From NCBI RefSeq assembly GCF_000471905.2, contig NW_006498435.1, positions 4,050,006-4,114,005 on the forward strand: 64,000 nucleotides of DNA, written 5' to 3'. Position 1 is the stretch's first letter, and each line of letters opens with the position of its first letter. Source of the stretch: Amborella trichopoda. Its lineage: Eukaryota; Streptophyta; Magnoliopsida; Amborellales; Amborellaceae. This document shows, one piece after another, positions 34,561-46,392 of this stretch. The translations under genes and the position numbers were made by a program. A model generated the notes under the pieces. That model made no database searches, was not told where the DNA came from, and saw only the letters and a program-made list of their open reading frames with translations.

Positions 34561-35344
34561 ACATGGCTAGCAACATGACACGTCCGGTGTTAGTCGCGCG
34601 CGGTTGCTATTTGCTTCATCATTTGATGATTGGTAGCAAGTTGTGCCCGGCTATGGTCGTGCTCGGCGGTGAGTTGCATGCGGTGATTGTTGCGCACTGT
34701 GCTAAGTCATCCACGGTGGATGTTAAGTCACGCGCAATGATAATCATGCATAGTGATGTCTCAGGTAGGCAAAGTGTAGTGTCAATGGCAAGGTCGGGCT
34801 TATGAAGTCTGTTGGAAGCCAAGTCCTCCAGCACAACAGTGAAGTCCATGTTGTTTTGTGGAAGGTTATTCACTGTGAAGAGGGTGTGCTCTCCATCATA
34901 GGCCAGTTCCTTGCCAAAAGGGTCTGCTTTGTATGTCTGATAAAATCATTCTAAAACCCTTCTACCCTCCTGATGCGGGAGCAGCTTTTTAGCATGTAAT
35001 CATCCTCTTTTCCTCAGATGCAAGAGCAACGCTAGGGCTGCGACTCTCTTTTATTCTGATGCAAGAGCAACTTTTAGAGCTGTAGTTGTCCTCTTATCCT
35101 CAGATGCAAGAGTAGCACTAGGGTTCAACTGCTTTCTTTTCCTCAGACACAAGATCATCATTCCGACACAGCTCCTCTCCTTTCTTCTGATGCGAGAGTA
35201 GTACTGAATGATAGTTATGTAACCTCCCTAATAATAGGATTTTTGGCTTGTAACTCCCTCTAATGCAATAAAAGAGTTAACTTTGTTTGAACTGTCCTAC
35301 TTCTCTTCTTTTTATCACCTTTTTAACTCTTCTTGTTGGCATTG

Positions 35345-36545
35345 AGCCTTTTTGAGTATGCGTCATGGGTAGTATTTCCTTAGGTATCGCCCATTGATAG
35401 GGGGCATTGCCTCCTGTTCATCAAGATGTGCCAGTACGTAAGCTCCATTTGGGGAGACCTTCTTTACTATAAAGGGACCTTTCCATTTAGGTTCAAGCTT
35501 CTTTACGCCGCCCATGCATAACAATCGACCTCTTAATGGCTAGAACCAGATCCCACGGGCGAATGAGCGGACATTGACTAACTTGTCAAAGGCCCCCTTC
35601 ATTCTCCCCTGGTTGAGTTCGAGGTTCTGTTGAGCTTCTAACCTCTTTTCATTTAGTGCGCCCAATTCTTAATATCGAAGTTTGACTCTCTCATCTTCGG
35701 TTAGTCCTTGATGTATAGCGACACACAGTGAAGGGATTTGAATTTCAAAGGGTAAAACTGCTTCACCCCCATGGACTAGGGAATAAGGAGTGGAATCGAT
35801 GGCATTTCGCGTGGTAGTACGATGGTCCCACAGTGCTTCAGGAAGCTTCCCATGCAAGTTCTTCTTCATTTTCGATACCGACTTCCTTAAAACATTGCAC
35901 ATGATCTTATTGAGAGCCTCAGCTAATCTGTTGGCTCGAGGGTGGTACATAGTTGAGTACCTCCACTCGAAACCAAACTGGTTAACCAAGCGATCAATGT
36001 GATGACTTCTGAATTGAGGGCCGTTATCAGATATAATTCGGTCAGGCACTCCAAATCGCTATATGATGTGATGTCGCACGAAGTTAGCCACCGTGGTCCC
36101 AGGAACTTACTTAAGGGGGACTGCTTCAGCCCACTTGAAGAAATAATCTGTTGCAGCTAGAATAAAAACATAACCCATTGCCAAAGGAGGGTCAATAGGC
36201 CCTAAAATGTCCATATCTCATTGTGAGAAGGGCCATGACACCACTGTAGGGTGTAAGGGTTCTGGAGGCTGACGAACAAAGCTCAAGTGTATTTGGCACA
36301 CCAGGCACTTCTTGGCATAGTTTAAGGAATCAGCAATCATCGAAGGCCAATAGTACCCCAATCTGCGTATCCATTCATAGAACTTAGGGCCATACTGGTG
36401 CAGTCCATAGATGCCTGAGTGTACTTCTTCCAACACCTTATTTGCCTCTTGTGTATCTACACATCTAAGAAGAATACTGTCAAAAGATCGTTTGAACAGA
36501 GCATCTCCTTCAAGGAGGGTGTACTTGGTAGACATCTGATGCACA
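35345..36545 (-). pseudogene. pol: Integrase remnant of element B
   Basis: Read on the minus strand, the zinc-binding part is at 36,218-36,544 (IRRLGYYWPSMIADSLNYA, KKCLVCQIH). The catalytic core is at about 35,669-36,200 (RIISDNGPQFRSHHIDRLVN, STMYHPRANRLAEALNKI, HRTTTRNAIDSTPYSLVHGG). The C-terminal part extends to about 35,345. It matches element A along its length. The reading is broken. Confidence 0.9.
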
Positions 36546-36739
36546 TTGTTGTGCTCGGCACGATCTTCATGGAGTGTACCGTGTTTTATGAAATTAATGA
36601 TGGGCTCTCTCCAATCTTCTACCTGCTCTACTTCTGAGCATATTAGGTCGAAGAACTTTGATTCCTGTTTTTAAACCTTAGCTCCTTGAAATCGTGTCAT
36701 TTCGTGTTCAGTCTTAATAACTTCTTTGGATGATAAAAG

Positions 36740-37575
36740 TGCTCTGAATGGATAAGGTGGGCACTCGGGGAAGAGATTTCTCTCATCATCTACGTCTACC
36801 TCAGTTCTCAGTTCAATGTGTCTCCACTCTGCCACTCAGGCAGGCGTGGGCCCTGGTGAGGACAATTGAATCGTAGCCCCGAGTTTTGCAAGTGCATCAG
36901 CCTGCGAGTTTAACCCCCTGGGGATGTGACTCAAGGATATATCATCAAGCTAAGCTATATATGATTTTATAGTATCGTGAAAAGGTTTGAGAGTGTCTTT
37001 TCTCACGTCATAGATTCCTTAAGCTGCCAAATAACCAACTCAGGGTCGCCATAGATCTTGAGCTGCTCTAAGTTTAGATCGAAGGCTATCTCGAACGCAA
37101 TTATAAGGGCCTGATATTCCACCTCGTTATGGGATCTAGCCTCGGTGAGAGAGAAGGATAGAGGAAGTGCCCCTGCTTTCGGAGTCATGAATACCACTTT
37201 GGCGCCTCCTCGATCAGATTGGAAGGCTCCATCGAAGTACATCTCCCACGCATGAGTAAGCTTTGCACATAATACTTCTTCATCAAGGAGATCACTTGAT
37301 AAGGGAGATTCTGTCGGAACAGAATGTGCTGTGAGAAAATCAGCCAAAGCTTGGCCTTTGATGGCCTTTTGTGGGACATATATGATGTCAAATTCCATCA
37401 GCAATAATGCCCACTCAGCAAGATGTCTCGACAAGCATGGGCGTATCATGAGAAACTTTACAGGATATGCTTTTGATATAAGTTTAAATTCATGACCGAG
37501 TAAGTAGTGACGGAGCTTTTGTACTACGAAGATTAGGACCAGACACATCTTCTCTATAGGGGGATAATTCTTTTA
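36740..37575 (-). pseudogene. pol: Second RNase H and part of first RNase H of element B
   Basis: The minus-strand ORF at 37,003-37,548 holds, in order, the RT-linked RNase H end (VQKLRHYLLGHEFKLISK), a connection (YVPQKAIKGQALADFLTAH) and the plant-type RNase H. The latter shows WEMYFDGAFQSDRGGA, PLSFSLTEARSHNEVEYQAL and LEQLKIYGDPELVIWQLK. This is the best-preserved copy of this domain in the window. The reading continues to about 36,740. Confidence 0.9.
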
Positions 37576-37589
37576 GGTCCCTTGCATCC

Positions 37590-38155
37590 TGGGTAGAGGA
37601 AGGCTCAGGAATACCATCTTGACTGGACTGAGGGTCTTGGTCAGTGAAAGCAATTAACTTGGGGAAGAAATCCAGTTGGCTCAGCGATGAAGGAAGGGGC
37701 TCGACGAATTCAACCTCAGTCTGGGGTTGGGGGAGTTTCCTTTTTCGGTGAATGGCCCTTGGTCCTCGTCCCCTTTTACCATTTTTACGAATGGGCGCAG
37801 CTTACCAGATTGACATAGCTTGGGAGCTGGCTTTGCTTGGCGAACACTTCCCTTCTCATGGACTTCATTACGTTTCATCCTCGATAGACTTACCGTGGTT
37901 GGGTGTCAAAATTAGAAGGTTCGGGTGGTGCATTTTCACAGGCAAGCCAACAAAAACCCCTACTTAAAGCATCATGCAAACATCACATGAAGAAGGTCTG
38001 GTGATAGCTCATCAAGATGATATTCTTGCTTGTCTTCTTCTTGAATTGTCACCACGTGGGATGCTTCAGTTTCCTCAAATGCCTTCTTGACGCTGTCGAG
38101 TTGTATTTGCCCCATTTGGATAAGGCCTCTTTGTGATCGTTGAGAGTGAAGCAAT
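37590..38155 (-). pseudogene. Gag-pol linker region of element B
   Basis: It matches the linkers of A and C in short blocks, such as the AFEETEASHVVTIQEE piece (37,972-38,154) that follows the zinc knuckle. No enzyme domain is recognised. Confidence 0.5.
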
Positions 38156-39465
38156 CCTGAACAACGTGATCCAACATTCTATGATAGGCACAGTAATTCT
38201 TGGGGGTGACAAAATCAGCATCTTCTGGCTTTTTCATCTCAGACAAGATGATCATTTGTTGCTCTATCAACATCTGGAGTAAGCTTGAGACCCACTCCTT
38301 ATCAAAGTTGTAGACTGTCTTTCTTTTCTTAGACCAATAGTCCTCTTTATAAAGGCTTGCAGGTGGACGCACCTTATTGTAAGACTGGGGCTTTTGTTGG
38401 CTTGCCCTAGGTGTCCCCTTAGTATTTGTAGGGTTCACCCCTTTAGAGAAATCCAAAGTTTGAAGAGAGGCCTTTTTAGGATCCGATACAATGATAACGA
38501 TAGTGATCATTCATTTTTATTGATTGCCTGAGAATTGGGACCAGCATTACTGGGGTTTCGGTTGTTTCCACCATTTGATGGTTGCGTTTAGGGTCCGCTG
38601 TGATGCTTAAGAGGGCTTTCTATGCGGACTTCTTTGGAGATCAGGTCCGATATAGAAGTCAGGTTTGAAGCGTCAACATGCAGGGCGATATTCGGCCTCA
38701 TGTTGTGCAGACATGTTTGGACCGTATCAATTTCAGGCATGTGCACAACGAGATCTCTCCATCTTACAATGAATTGATCGACTAACTCATTTGGGCCCCT
38801 GGTCAATGTGAGAACTTCAATAACCTGAACTTCTCTCTTGACTTCATAGAGGCGCTCGTAGAACAAGTGCTCCATTTCTTCCCAGGTTTGTACCTAGTTC
38901 GGGGGAAGTCGAGCATACCACTTGAATGCCAGCCCATCAAGAGTTTTAATAAATTGAGGAGAAGAAGCCTCCCATCAGCTGTTGTCTCTTAAGACGTCGA
39001 ATAGAATGGGCAATATGCTGGTGAGGCAAACTCATGCCGTTGAGGAGCGAGAGTCTCCCCTTTTGGTAATTTGGAGGAAACAGAAGCTGATCAATGTTAG
39101 AGGGATAGGGCTTATGATAAAGGGTTGTAGCTTGCATGCCCAAAATGTGCTTGCCCCTCAAGCTATGGGTGACCATGGCATCGATGTCAACTTGTGAGAC
39201 TTGATGAGGGAAGGAATGGTCATACGAAGGCGGTGACTACCTCAGGATCGGATTGGCTGGATGAGAAGAATTGGCCCCTTGGTGAGATGAGTTCCTAGGG
39301 AACCAGGTACTTTCCATCGACTCGATCTTCTCTATCATCTTACGCATCATATCATCGAACAGATTCATATTGTCTTCTTGATCGTCAACGACCATCACAC
39401 TGACTATTTCTTCAGGAAGATTGATCTCTTGCATGGTCGGGATCTTGCATACCTGCCAGACTCGG
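38156..39465 (-). pseudogene. gag: Gag remnant of element B
   Basis: The zinc knuckle C-x2-H-x4-H-x4-C (NYCAYHRMLDHVVQDCFTLN) is in the minus-strand ORF 38,049-38,510. The gag core lies at 38,588-39,176 with EHLFYERLYEVKREVQVIEV, TRGPNELVDQFIVRWRDLVV and YHKPYPSNIDQLLFPPNYQK. The N-terminal part at about 39,237-39,465 has EEIVSVMVVDD and MMRKMIEKIESMES, matching element C at 54,290-54,410. Upstream of about 39,465 the ORF runs into LTR-derived sequence. The reading is broken. Confidence 0.85.
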
Positions 39466-41420
39466 TGCAGCTGTTTGAACACATTTTTCAGCACCTTGGT
39501 CCTTGATGCGGAATAAAGAAGAAACAGGTCAATAAAAGCCTCAACATACAATGGAAATTTTGAAAGTCTCAGAATGGCCCTGAAACTGGTCAAGATCTTC
39601 ATAAGCACTTCAAACAGCCTCCTTCCATGTTTCATCATAATCAGACATATCTAAGGCAGTGAACATAAAGAAACAATATTGGTAAAATCGTCGTCTAGCA
39701 CCCTGAAATGGATCCCATAACTAGAACTATATTTTCAGTGTATCAAACAGCAGTGGGACCATCACCAATGGATCCGGCATGGTCAAAAACCCCTATGGGT
39801 CAAGTTTCGGCTTAATCAGACACTCCAAGACAATGTTATGGGTTAAATACCAAAAAGGGGTAAGCTGCACACTATTCCCGTGTGGCCACCCTGTACCAAA
39901 ACACCATTAAAGGTGGCTATTTTCACAGTCATGAGAAGTGATTTTCAGGGTGTATATCTTACTTGTTCCTATTTGAAGACATTTTTCGACACCTTGATCC
40001 CCTAATCAATAAAGCCTGACAAAACACTGGAAATTTCGATAGACTTAGAATAGCCCCAGAACTAGCCAAGATCTTCATAAGGACTCTCAAAATTCTCCTG
40101 GCAAGTTTCATCGAATTTTGACATGTCTAAGGTCGTCCAGACTGAGAAACAGTTTCAGTAAAATTGGCCTCTAACACCCTGAAACGGATCCTATAACTAG
40201 AGCTATATTTTTGGTCCCTCAATTTGTTGTGGGACCACTGTCATTAGATCCGTCATGGTTGAAAACCCCTAAGGGTAAAATTTCATCTTGAACGGACATC
40301 CCAAGAAGAAGTTATAGGTGAAAGAGCAAAACATGAGGTGCCGCACGATATTTTCGTGCGGCCACCCTGCAAATCAACTCCATTAAAGGGCAGTCATGAG
40401 CAGTGAAATTTGACACATATATCTCCCTCGTCTGAGATCGGATCGTGCTCAAACTTGATGGAACATGTTCGTCTTATCGAGATGAGCGTTTCGATATGTA
40501 ACACCCCCCACGACGACGTCCGAGTGCGAAGAAAACTAGAGAGAAGTTGTTGATCCATGAAGAAAGTGCAGAAAAATCAACAACATTGTCCCTTGGTTGA
40601 GCAGCCAAATCATGCCTCTCACGAGCCCGATCGACGTGAAACCAATCCCATCGCGTGCGTAAAGTCTAGGGCTATCTCGAGTCCAAACCCCATACATGAT
40701 GAATGGTCGGATTATGCACACAAATTCAACGGAGTGACGACCAATTCCATCATTGGAATTCTAGATTCCAGCCAAAAATCCAAACTTGCAAAACCTTCAT
40801 TTGGACACTGAATCGAGCTACATTTATTGCCACGCGATTATGACGGCATGCTCAGTGTGATCCAGCAAAGAAATTACAAAAAAAAATCAAGGAGCGAACA
40901 CACAATTGATCCAAAGTTTCAAAATTCATTCAAATTTCAAGTCACATGATCGTGCCCTAAAAACACGATCCATGGCTTGAAGTTGGTATCAAATCGATCG
41001 CCATGCTGAGCCCTACAAGAAAACAACCATCTTTCGATTAAATGGGCATCAGAACAACCTCAGATCATTTATGAAAGATCATGCACGTTCTAAGGCAACA
41101 CAGGGACTGTCTTTAAATTCCACAACTAATTAGAAAGGAGCAAATTTGTCATTTTTCACCCTATTTTCTAATTTCTTTTAATTCAGTTAAACCTTAATTT
41201 TCAGCAATTAGGTTTATTTTTTATTATCCACCCATGTTTGGGCACACTTTTATATATAGCACATACCATCATTGCACGCAAAGGCTTGAAACCCTTCACA
41301 AAAGTGAATTTTTACTCAATATAATTCCCTTTCCTTCTCATTGTTGGGTCACGTTTGGAGGGAGAGGGTAAGGAGAGAGAAACTTTTTGATCGGTACCCT
41401 TAAGCTCAAGGTAAACATTC
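39466..41420 (+). repeat. Tat-family LTR fragments in opposite (plus) orientation
   Basis: 39,466-39,960 is the reverse complement of about 60-560 of the element A LTR. 39,961-41,420 is the reverse complement of about 57,830-59,270 of the element C LTR, so part of U3 is present twice. Read left to right it goes U3, a TTTATATATAGC TATA motif (41,248-41,259), then R and early U5. It meets the element C LTR head to head across a spacer of about 200-400 bp. It abuts the gag of element B, so it came by rearrangement or by a separate insertion. Confidence 0.75.
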
Positions 41421-41810
41421 TCTCTCTTCTTATCTTTCTTCTTCTTCTTCTTCATCTGAGCACCCCTCAGTGGCCGTGCACGGAAGTGGCAGTGTCGTGC
41501 ATGCCTCTTTCTTCTCTTCTTTTTCTCTTTCCAGTGGTTTCACAGGTCACGCATGGTGATGGCAGCGCCATGCACGAGCTTCTGTTCTCCTTCTTTTTGT
41601 GTGTCTCTATCTCTCGACGAGATTTGCTGATGGCACTGCTCATCGCTATCCGCAATTGTGCCCCCGACGTCTCAGCGAGGAACGCAGGTAGCGAAGCTTA
41701 TTGATGTCCGTGGGGGCTTCACGCTGCAGCGTGACTATTGCAGGCGACGATGTCCATCGTCGTCTGTGAAGGGTTACGACGATACTCATCGCCATCCGAG
41801 AGGTTCTCTG
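41421..41810. repeat. Spacer between two head-to-head LTRs, CTT-rich with palindromic segments
   Basis: CTTCTTCTTCTTCTTCTTC lies at about 41,429-41,455. Palindromic bits include GCATGGTGATGGCAGCGCCATGC (about 41,552-41,575; shorter arms GCATGG/CCATGC) and GACGATG facing CATCGTC (about 41,749-41,767). These look like decayed U5 arrays of the two LTRs. The junction probably lies near 41,600-41,650. No gene is seen. Confidence 0.5.
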
Positions 41811-41914
41811 AGGAGGAGAGAGAAAGTTAACTGCTTGAAGTGTACCGACCCTTTTCTTCTCTCTCCTCTCTCTCTCTCCAAGACGTACCCACAAGCTCAA
41901 GCAAAAATCAAAAT

Positions 41915-41979
41915 TTTATTTATTGATCCAACAAAAATGAATTCGTCCTTTGTACAATGAGGAATTGCCTATTTATATA
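41915..41979 (-). promoter_or_regulatory. LTR promoter (TATA) and poly(A) signal of element C, left copy
   Basis: On the minus strand TATATAAA (41,972-41,979) is followed about 52 bases later by AATAAA (41,915-41,920, with an overlapping second copy at 41,919-41,924). This places R between them and makes it under about 80 bases. It matches 57,899-57,963. Confidence 0.75.
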
Positions 41980-43370
41980 GAATTGGGCTAAAACATGGGT
42001 GTATGCCAAAAAAACTTAGAATTGAAGATAATTACAATTTAATTGAATTTAGAGAAATTCTAAAAGTAGGTGCAAAATGTTTATTTGCCGTGCCTAACAA
42101 TGTGTGGAATTTCATAATAGTCCCTACTACTGCCCAAGAACTTGTATGATCTTCTTTAGTTGACTTGGGGTCGTTCTGATGCCCGTTTGATCAAAAGATT
42201 ATTGTTTTCTTATAGGGCTCGGCATGGCGATCATTTTGATGCCAACTTCAAGCCATGAATCATGTTTTTGAGCCACGATCATGAGACTTGAATATTGGAT
42301 GAATCTTGAAAACTTTGGATCGATCGTTTGTTCGTTCCTTGATGTTTCTTCGTGACTTCTTCATTGAATCACACTGAGCATGTCGTCATGGTCACACTGC
42401 AACGAACGTAACTTGATTTTGTGTCCGGATGAAGATTTTGTCATCTTGAGTTTTTTGCTGGAATCTTGAAATCTGGCAGCTGGAATTTACAGCAGCTTTG
42501 ACGCCTTCGTGTGTGAAATCCAACTGTTCATCGTACGCGAGGTTCCAATCAGAGATAGCCTCAGACCTCACGCACATAATACAATTGGTTTCGTGCCAAT
42601 CGGGTTTGTGAGCGTCGTGATCTAGCTGCTTGAATGAGGCGTGCTGCTACTAAATTTTCTGCAACTTCTTTCACGGATCAGCGACTTTCATTAAGTTTTT
42701 CTCTCTGCTCGGGTCTCGTCATGGGGCATACCGCATATCGAATTGTTCGTTTTGAAGAGACGAACACGCTCACTAAATGTAGGAGAGATTCGACTTGGAA
42801 TGAGTGAGATATAGGCTCCAACAGTGACTGCCCGTGACTGTTAAAACAACCACCTTTAATGGTGTTTTAGTGTAGGGTGGCCACACTGGAATAGTGTGCG
42901 GCTTACCTCATTTTGGCATTTTACCCATAACTTTGTCTTAGAGTGCCCAATTAAGCCAAAACATAACCCACAGGGGTTTTCGATCGTGCCGGATCTAATG
43001 GCCATAGTCCCACAGCTGTTGGATGCACCAAAAGTATGGTTCTAGTTACTGGGTCCATATCACGATGCTAGAGACCGATTTCCCCGAAATTGTTTCTTTG
43101 CGTTCACTGCCTTAGACATCTCTAATCGAGATGAAACTTGACAGGTGGTATTTTGAAGTGTTAATGAAGATCTTGACAAATTTTGGGGCTATTCTAAGAT
43201 TGTTGGGAATTTCCACCGTTTTGTATGCTTTATTGACCTGCCTCCTACTTATTCCCAATCAAGGACTAAGGTGCTAAAAAATACGTTCAAACAGCTTGCC
43301 CCGCCGAATGTTGTGCTTCAAGAGAAGTGAGAAGGATACTTATTCGAAAAATTTCCTTAGGCTTTTAGTT

Positions 43371-43541
43371 GTTTTCTTCCTAGGCACAGGACCACGTGAA
43401 CGTCGAGGAAATTCACGTAATGATGTAACTAGGCTGCTCAGATGTAAGGATAAAAACTTGTTTTCTTCCTAGGCACAGGACCACGTGAACGTCGAGGAAA
43501 TTCACGTAATGATGTAACTAGGCTGCTCAGATGTAAGGATA
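43371..43541. repeat. Perfect 82-bp direct duplication
   Basis: 43,371-43,452 and 43,460-43,541 are identical by eye, separated by AAAACTT. The unit contains CACAGGACCACGTGAACG. The other LTR copies have it once. Confidence 0.9.
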
Positions 43542-43954
43542 CATTATTCGCAGGTCCATCCATGGATACTTTAAAGGGAGAAGAGACTTTTTTGAGAGAT
43601 CTTGTCGAAGTCCTCACCCTCATACAGACTATTGGTGATTCTGAAGCTGAAGATTTTGTATAGACCTCATCAGTCAGAATCAGGTCCGTCTGGTCTGGGT
43701 TCGTTTGTTCCCATTTGGTTTGGTAGGCGTTGTTTGCTGCTACACTAGGTTTTCTTTTGACGATTAGAGTACCACTGTAGGTCTCATCTACCGAGTCCAG
43801 TCAGGGGTAGGTTTATTAGCCGATCCCGAAGGTCTGGTCCTGCCGGCTAGGTGAGCTGAAGTCTCTAGCAGGTTTTGCCCTGGCTTTGTCAGTTTCTTGC
43901 CTTTGTATTGTTTATTTCTAAAGTGTGTTTGTGACCTCGTGGGAATCTTTCCAT

Positions 43955-44020
43955 GGTATTATGTTACCAGGAATTTTCCTGGTATTATGTTACCAGGATT
44001 CCTGGTATTATGTTACCAGG
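43955..44020. repeat. Three copies of GGTATTATGTTACCAGG
   Basis: Identical 17-bp units lie at 43,955-43,971, 43,981-43,997 and 44,004-44,020, with CCTGG at the borders. Each contains the inverted pair GGTA...TACC. Confidence 0.9.
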
Positions 44021-44389
44021 GATTTTCTTCTTTTGAGTGAGGGCTAAAGCCGCTTGTTGAGGTAAGCGCTACATCAACTTGTTTATTGGTCTAAGCGTCC
44101 TTCGTGGATTTTTACTTGAACGTGGGAAGCAGTGCCGTAGAGACAGTTTTCACCAACATTTTTTCATTTTGGAGCTCTTTTACCCATAACCTTTTGGCGA
44201 TGTTCACCCATTTCATCCATTTTTACTCATGATGCTCTTTCGGGTTTTCACCATGCCAGGGTTTTATTCACAAAACTCTTTTACTCATGGCGTTCCCTTA
44301 TCAAGGTATGCACCATGCCTATTATTTCATTTTTTTTGTGAAATCGTGTTTAGGTTCATTCCTTCGGGACCTGTGCGAAGCCTTATAAC

Positions 44390-45430
44390 GTCATGCGGCC
44401 AAGACGTGCACTACAGTTTAAGGTCATAAAGCTGGACCATGGTGGTGATGAATGGTAGTCTATGGAGGCCATGGAGTGAGTGTGGTGGTGGTTGGACTCA
44501 CTTGAGGAAATGACATTAGGCTACTTTTGAACGATGGATGATGTATGAAATATGAGTGGATGATGGTGACCCACTAAATTACAACGAGTATGGATGGCAG
44601 GATGGTTCGCCATTTTGTGAACGCGGGTGAGACTCTCTGGGGAATAAGGTATGGTGATGAAGTAAATGAACTCACTGGGGAGGTAGTGAAGGTGGCCTGA
44701 GCACATTAGCAGGTACGTTAAGGAAGGCGTGCGTGAAAGTGCACGTAAAGGGCGTGGGCACGTATGTGGGGAAAAGTTTTTAAAGGTCTTTCCTCTGGGA
44801 CATATGCAAAGCAGTTTATTGTCATGCAGCCAGGATGTGCACTATAGTTTAAGGACATACAGTTGGATTGTGGGTATGCAGTTTAAAGTCATACAACTAG
44901 GACCGTGCAGTTTAAGGTCGTGCAACTCGATCTCCGCTCTCCGCTACAGTTTAAGGTCATATAGTTCGCACCATGGTGCTGAGCCTAATATCATCATGCG
45001 ACTAGGACGTGCACTATTGTTTAAGGTCATACAGCTGGACCGTGGTTATGCAGTTTAAAGTCATACAACTAGGACCGTGCAGTTTAAGGTCGTGCGACTA
45101 GACCTCTGCTACAGTTTAAGGTCATTTAGTTCGAACCATGGTTCTAAGCCTTTTATCATCATGCGGCTAGCACATAAACTATGGTCTAAGGTCATACAGC
45201 TGGACCGTGGTTACACAGTTTAAAGTCATGCAACTAGAACCGTGCAGTTTAAGTTCGTGCAACTAGACCTCTATTATAGTTTAAGGTCATATAGTTCGGA
45301 CGATGCAGTTTTGGGGTCATGCAACTAGACCAGGGCTGTGCAGTTTAGCGTCACTGACCGAGGTTGTGTAATTTAGGGTCATGCAGAATAGACCGTGGCT
45401 GTGTAGTTTAGGGTCATGCAGCACGGACCG
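44390..45430. repeat. U3 TTTAAGGTCAT array (element C copy)
   Basis: About eighteen monomers, chiefly at 44,790-45,430, alternate GCAGTTTAAAGTCATACAAC plus TAGGACCGT with ACAGTTTAAGGTCATATAGT plus TCGGACC. The flanks match the other copies. Confidence 0.9.
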
Positions 45431-45999
45431 GCGTTGGGTCGCCATGTAGGTGGAGCTTCATAGGGAATAGGTCTGCTGATGGCAATCCGACTCCTTGGGG
45501 ATAAAATGGTTAAGACCATCCACAAACTGAGGGCTCAAATGGAAATGGTGACCTAATGAAGGATGGCCAACAGAAGCGGACTTCACTAGGGCATGGGGGG
45601 TAAGCGTACTCCCTAGGGTGAAAGATAAGACTCTATGGAGAATAGGTAACCTGACTTCTTGGGGATAAGATAGCTTGGTGTGAAATAGACACACCGAGAA
45701 TTGAAGAGGTAAGAATGACCCTAACTCCACTGGAGATAATGGGCTACAATATGGGTGTCTCCTATGGGGATGAGGGATAACTCTTGACTCCATTGGGGAT
45801 GATAGGTCACGGTTTGGCTGCAAGGCCTGGGTGCAAGTCCACTGGGGATGACAAGTCACGACTTGGGTGCAACGGCCTAAGTGAAACTCCACTGAGGCTG
45901 ACAAGACATAGCTTGGGTACTACTCCACTGGGGATAGTGGTAGGACACACAAGGCTCAGCCTGGAGTATGTGACAATAAGCTGCTTAAAATACAGCCGG

Positions 46000-46270
46000 T
46001 GCCAGGTGTGGCGATAATGGTTTTCTTGACAGTGTTCAACCTACGCTGAGTTTTCGAAAACCCAACTGGCACTGGGTTGTTAAAAACTCAGTTGGTGCTG
46101 TGAACGACCCGTGATATTGTTTGAACACAATCGACGCTAAGTTAACCGATGCTAGGGTCGTTTTGAAACTCACCCGACGTTAAGTCGACTGGCGCTAGGG
46201 TTGTTTGGAATTCACCCGGGGCCAAGTCAACCGGTGTTAGGGTTGTTTGGAATTCACCTGGCGCTGGGCA
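46000..46270. repeat. U3 CCGGCGCTAG array, outer block (element C)
   Basis: AAGTCAACCGGTGTTAGGGT followed by TGTTTGGAATTCACC repeats, with diverged units further left. It is the counterpart of 4,030-4,310. Confidence 0.8.
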
Positions 46271-46382
46271 TGAATCGATGAGAGTTACCTCAGGCCTCGA
46301 GTTAAAGCCCGACCCTACTCATCGTCGCTTCGCTTCCCTTGAACGCGACTGGAATTCCTAGTTTGTGACGGGGTAGTGTGGT

Positions 46383-46392
46383 CTATATAAGG
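46383..46392 (+). promoter_or_regulatory. TATA-like box in U3 facing antisense to pol (element C copy)
   Basis: CTATATAAGG is followed by GGGTAAAATCCCATTTTCCC, then CACTTTTCACCAAGGGTAAA. It is nearly identical to 4,431 in element A over the next 60 bases. Confidence 0.5.

Larger units (their letters stand above)
25940..35340 (-). repeat. 3' LTR of element B, about 9.4 kb
   Basis: It starts TGGTTAGGTGCCTCAGTC, matching the LTR start next to the primer site of element C (TGGTTGGGTGCCTC at 55,958), and ends beside the integrase remnant. Read on the minus strand, U3 runs from about 35,340 to 28,800, the promoter/poly(A) block lies at about 28,750-28,812, and U5 extends to 25,940. Every block is found in the same order in the LTR of C (55,958-59,265 for U5-R-early U3; 41,810-48,020 for R-U3). 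This makes it one long LTR rather than a patchwork. Not coding. Confidence 0.75.
25940..39465 (-). mobile_element. Element B: Tat-lineage Ty3 element, LTR plus integrase, RNase H and gag parts
   Basis: It has a complete-looking 9.4-kb 3' LTR on the left, followed by the coding part on the minus strand. The visible parts are integrase, second RNase H, part of the first RNase H, linker and gag. I see no reverse transcriptase. The coding part is broken, with about half a dozen or more breaks. Its right LTR is not in place: beyond gag lies LTR sequence in the opposite orientation. It belongs to the same family as A and C but is more diverged from them in U5. Confidence 0.8.
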
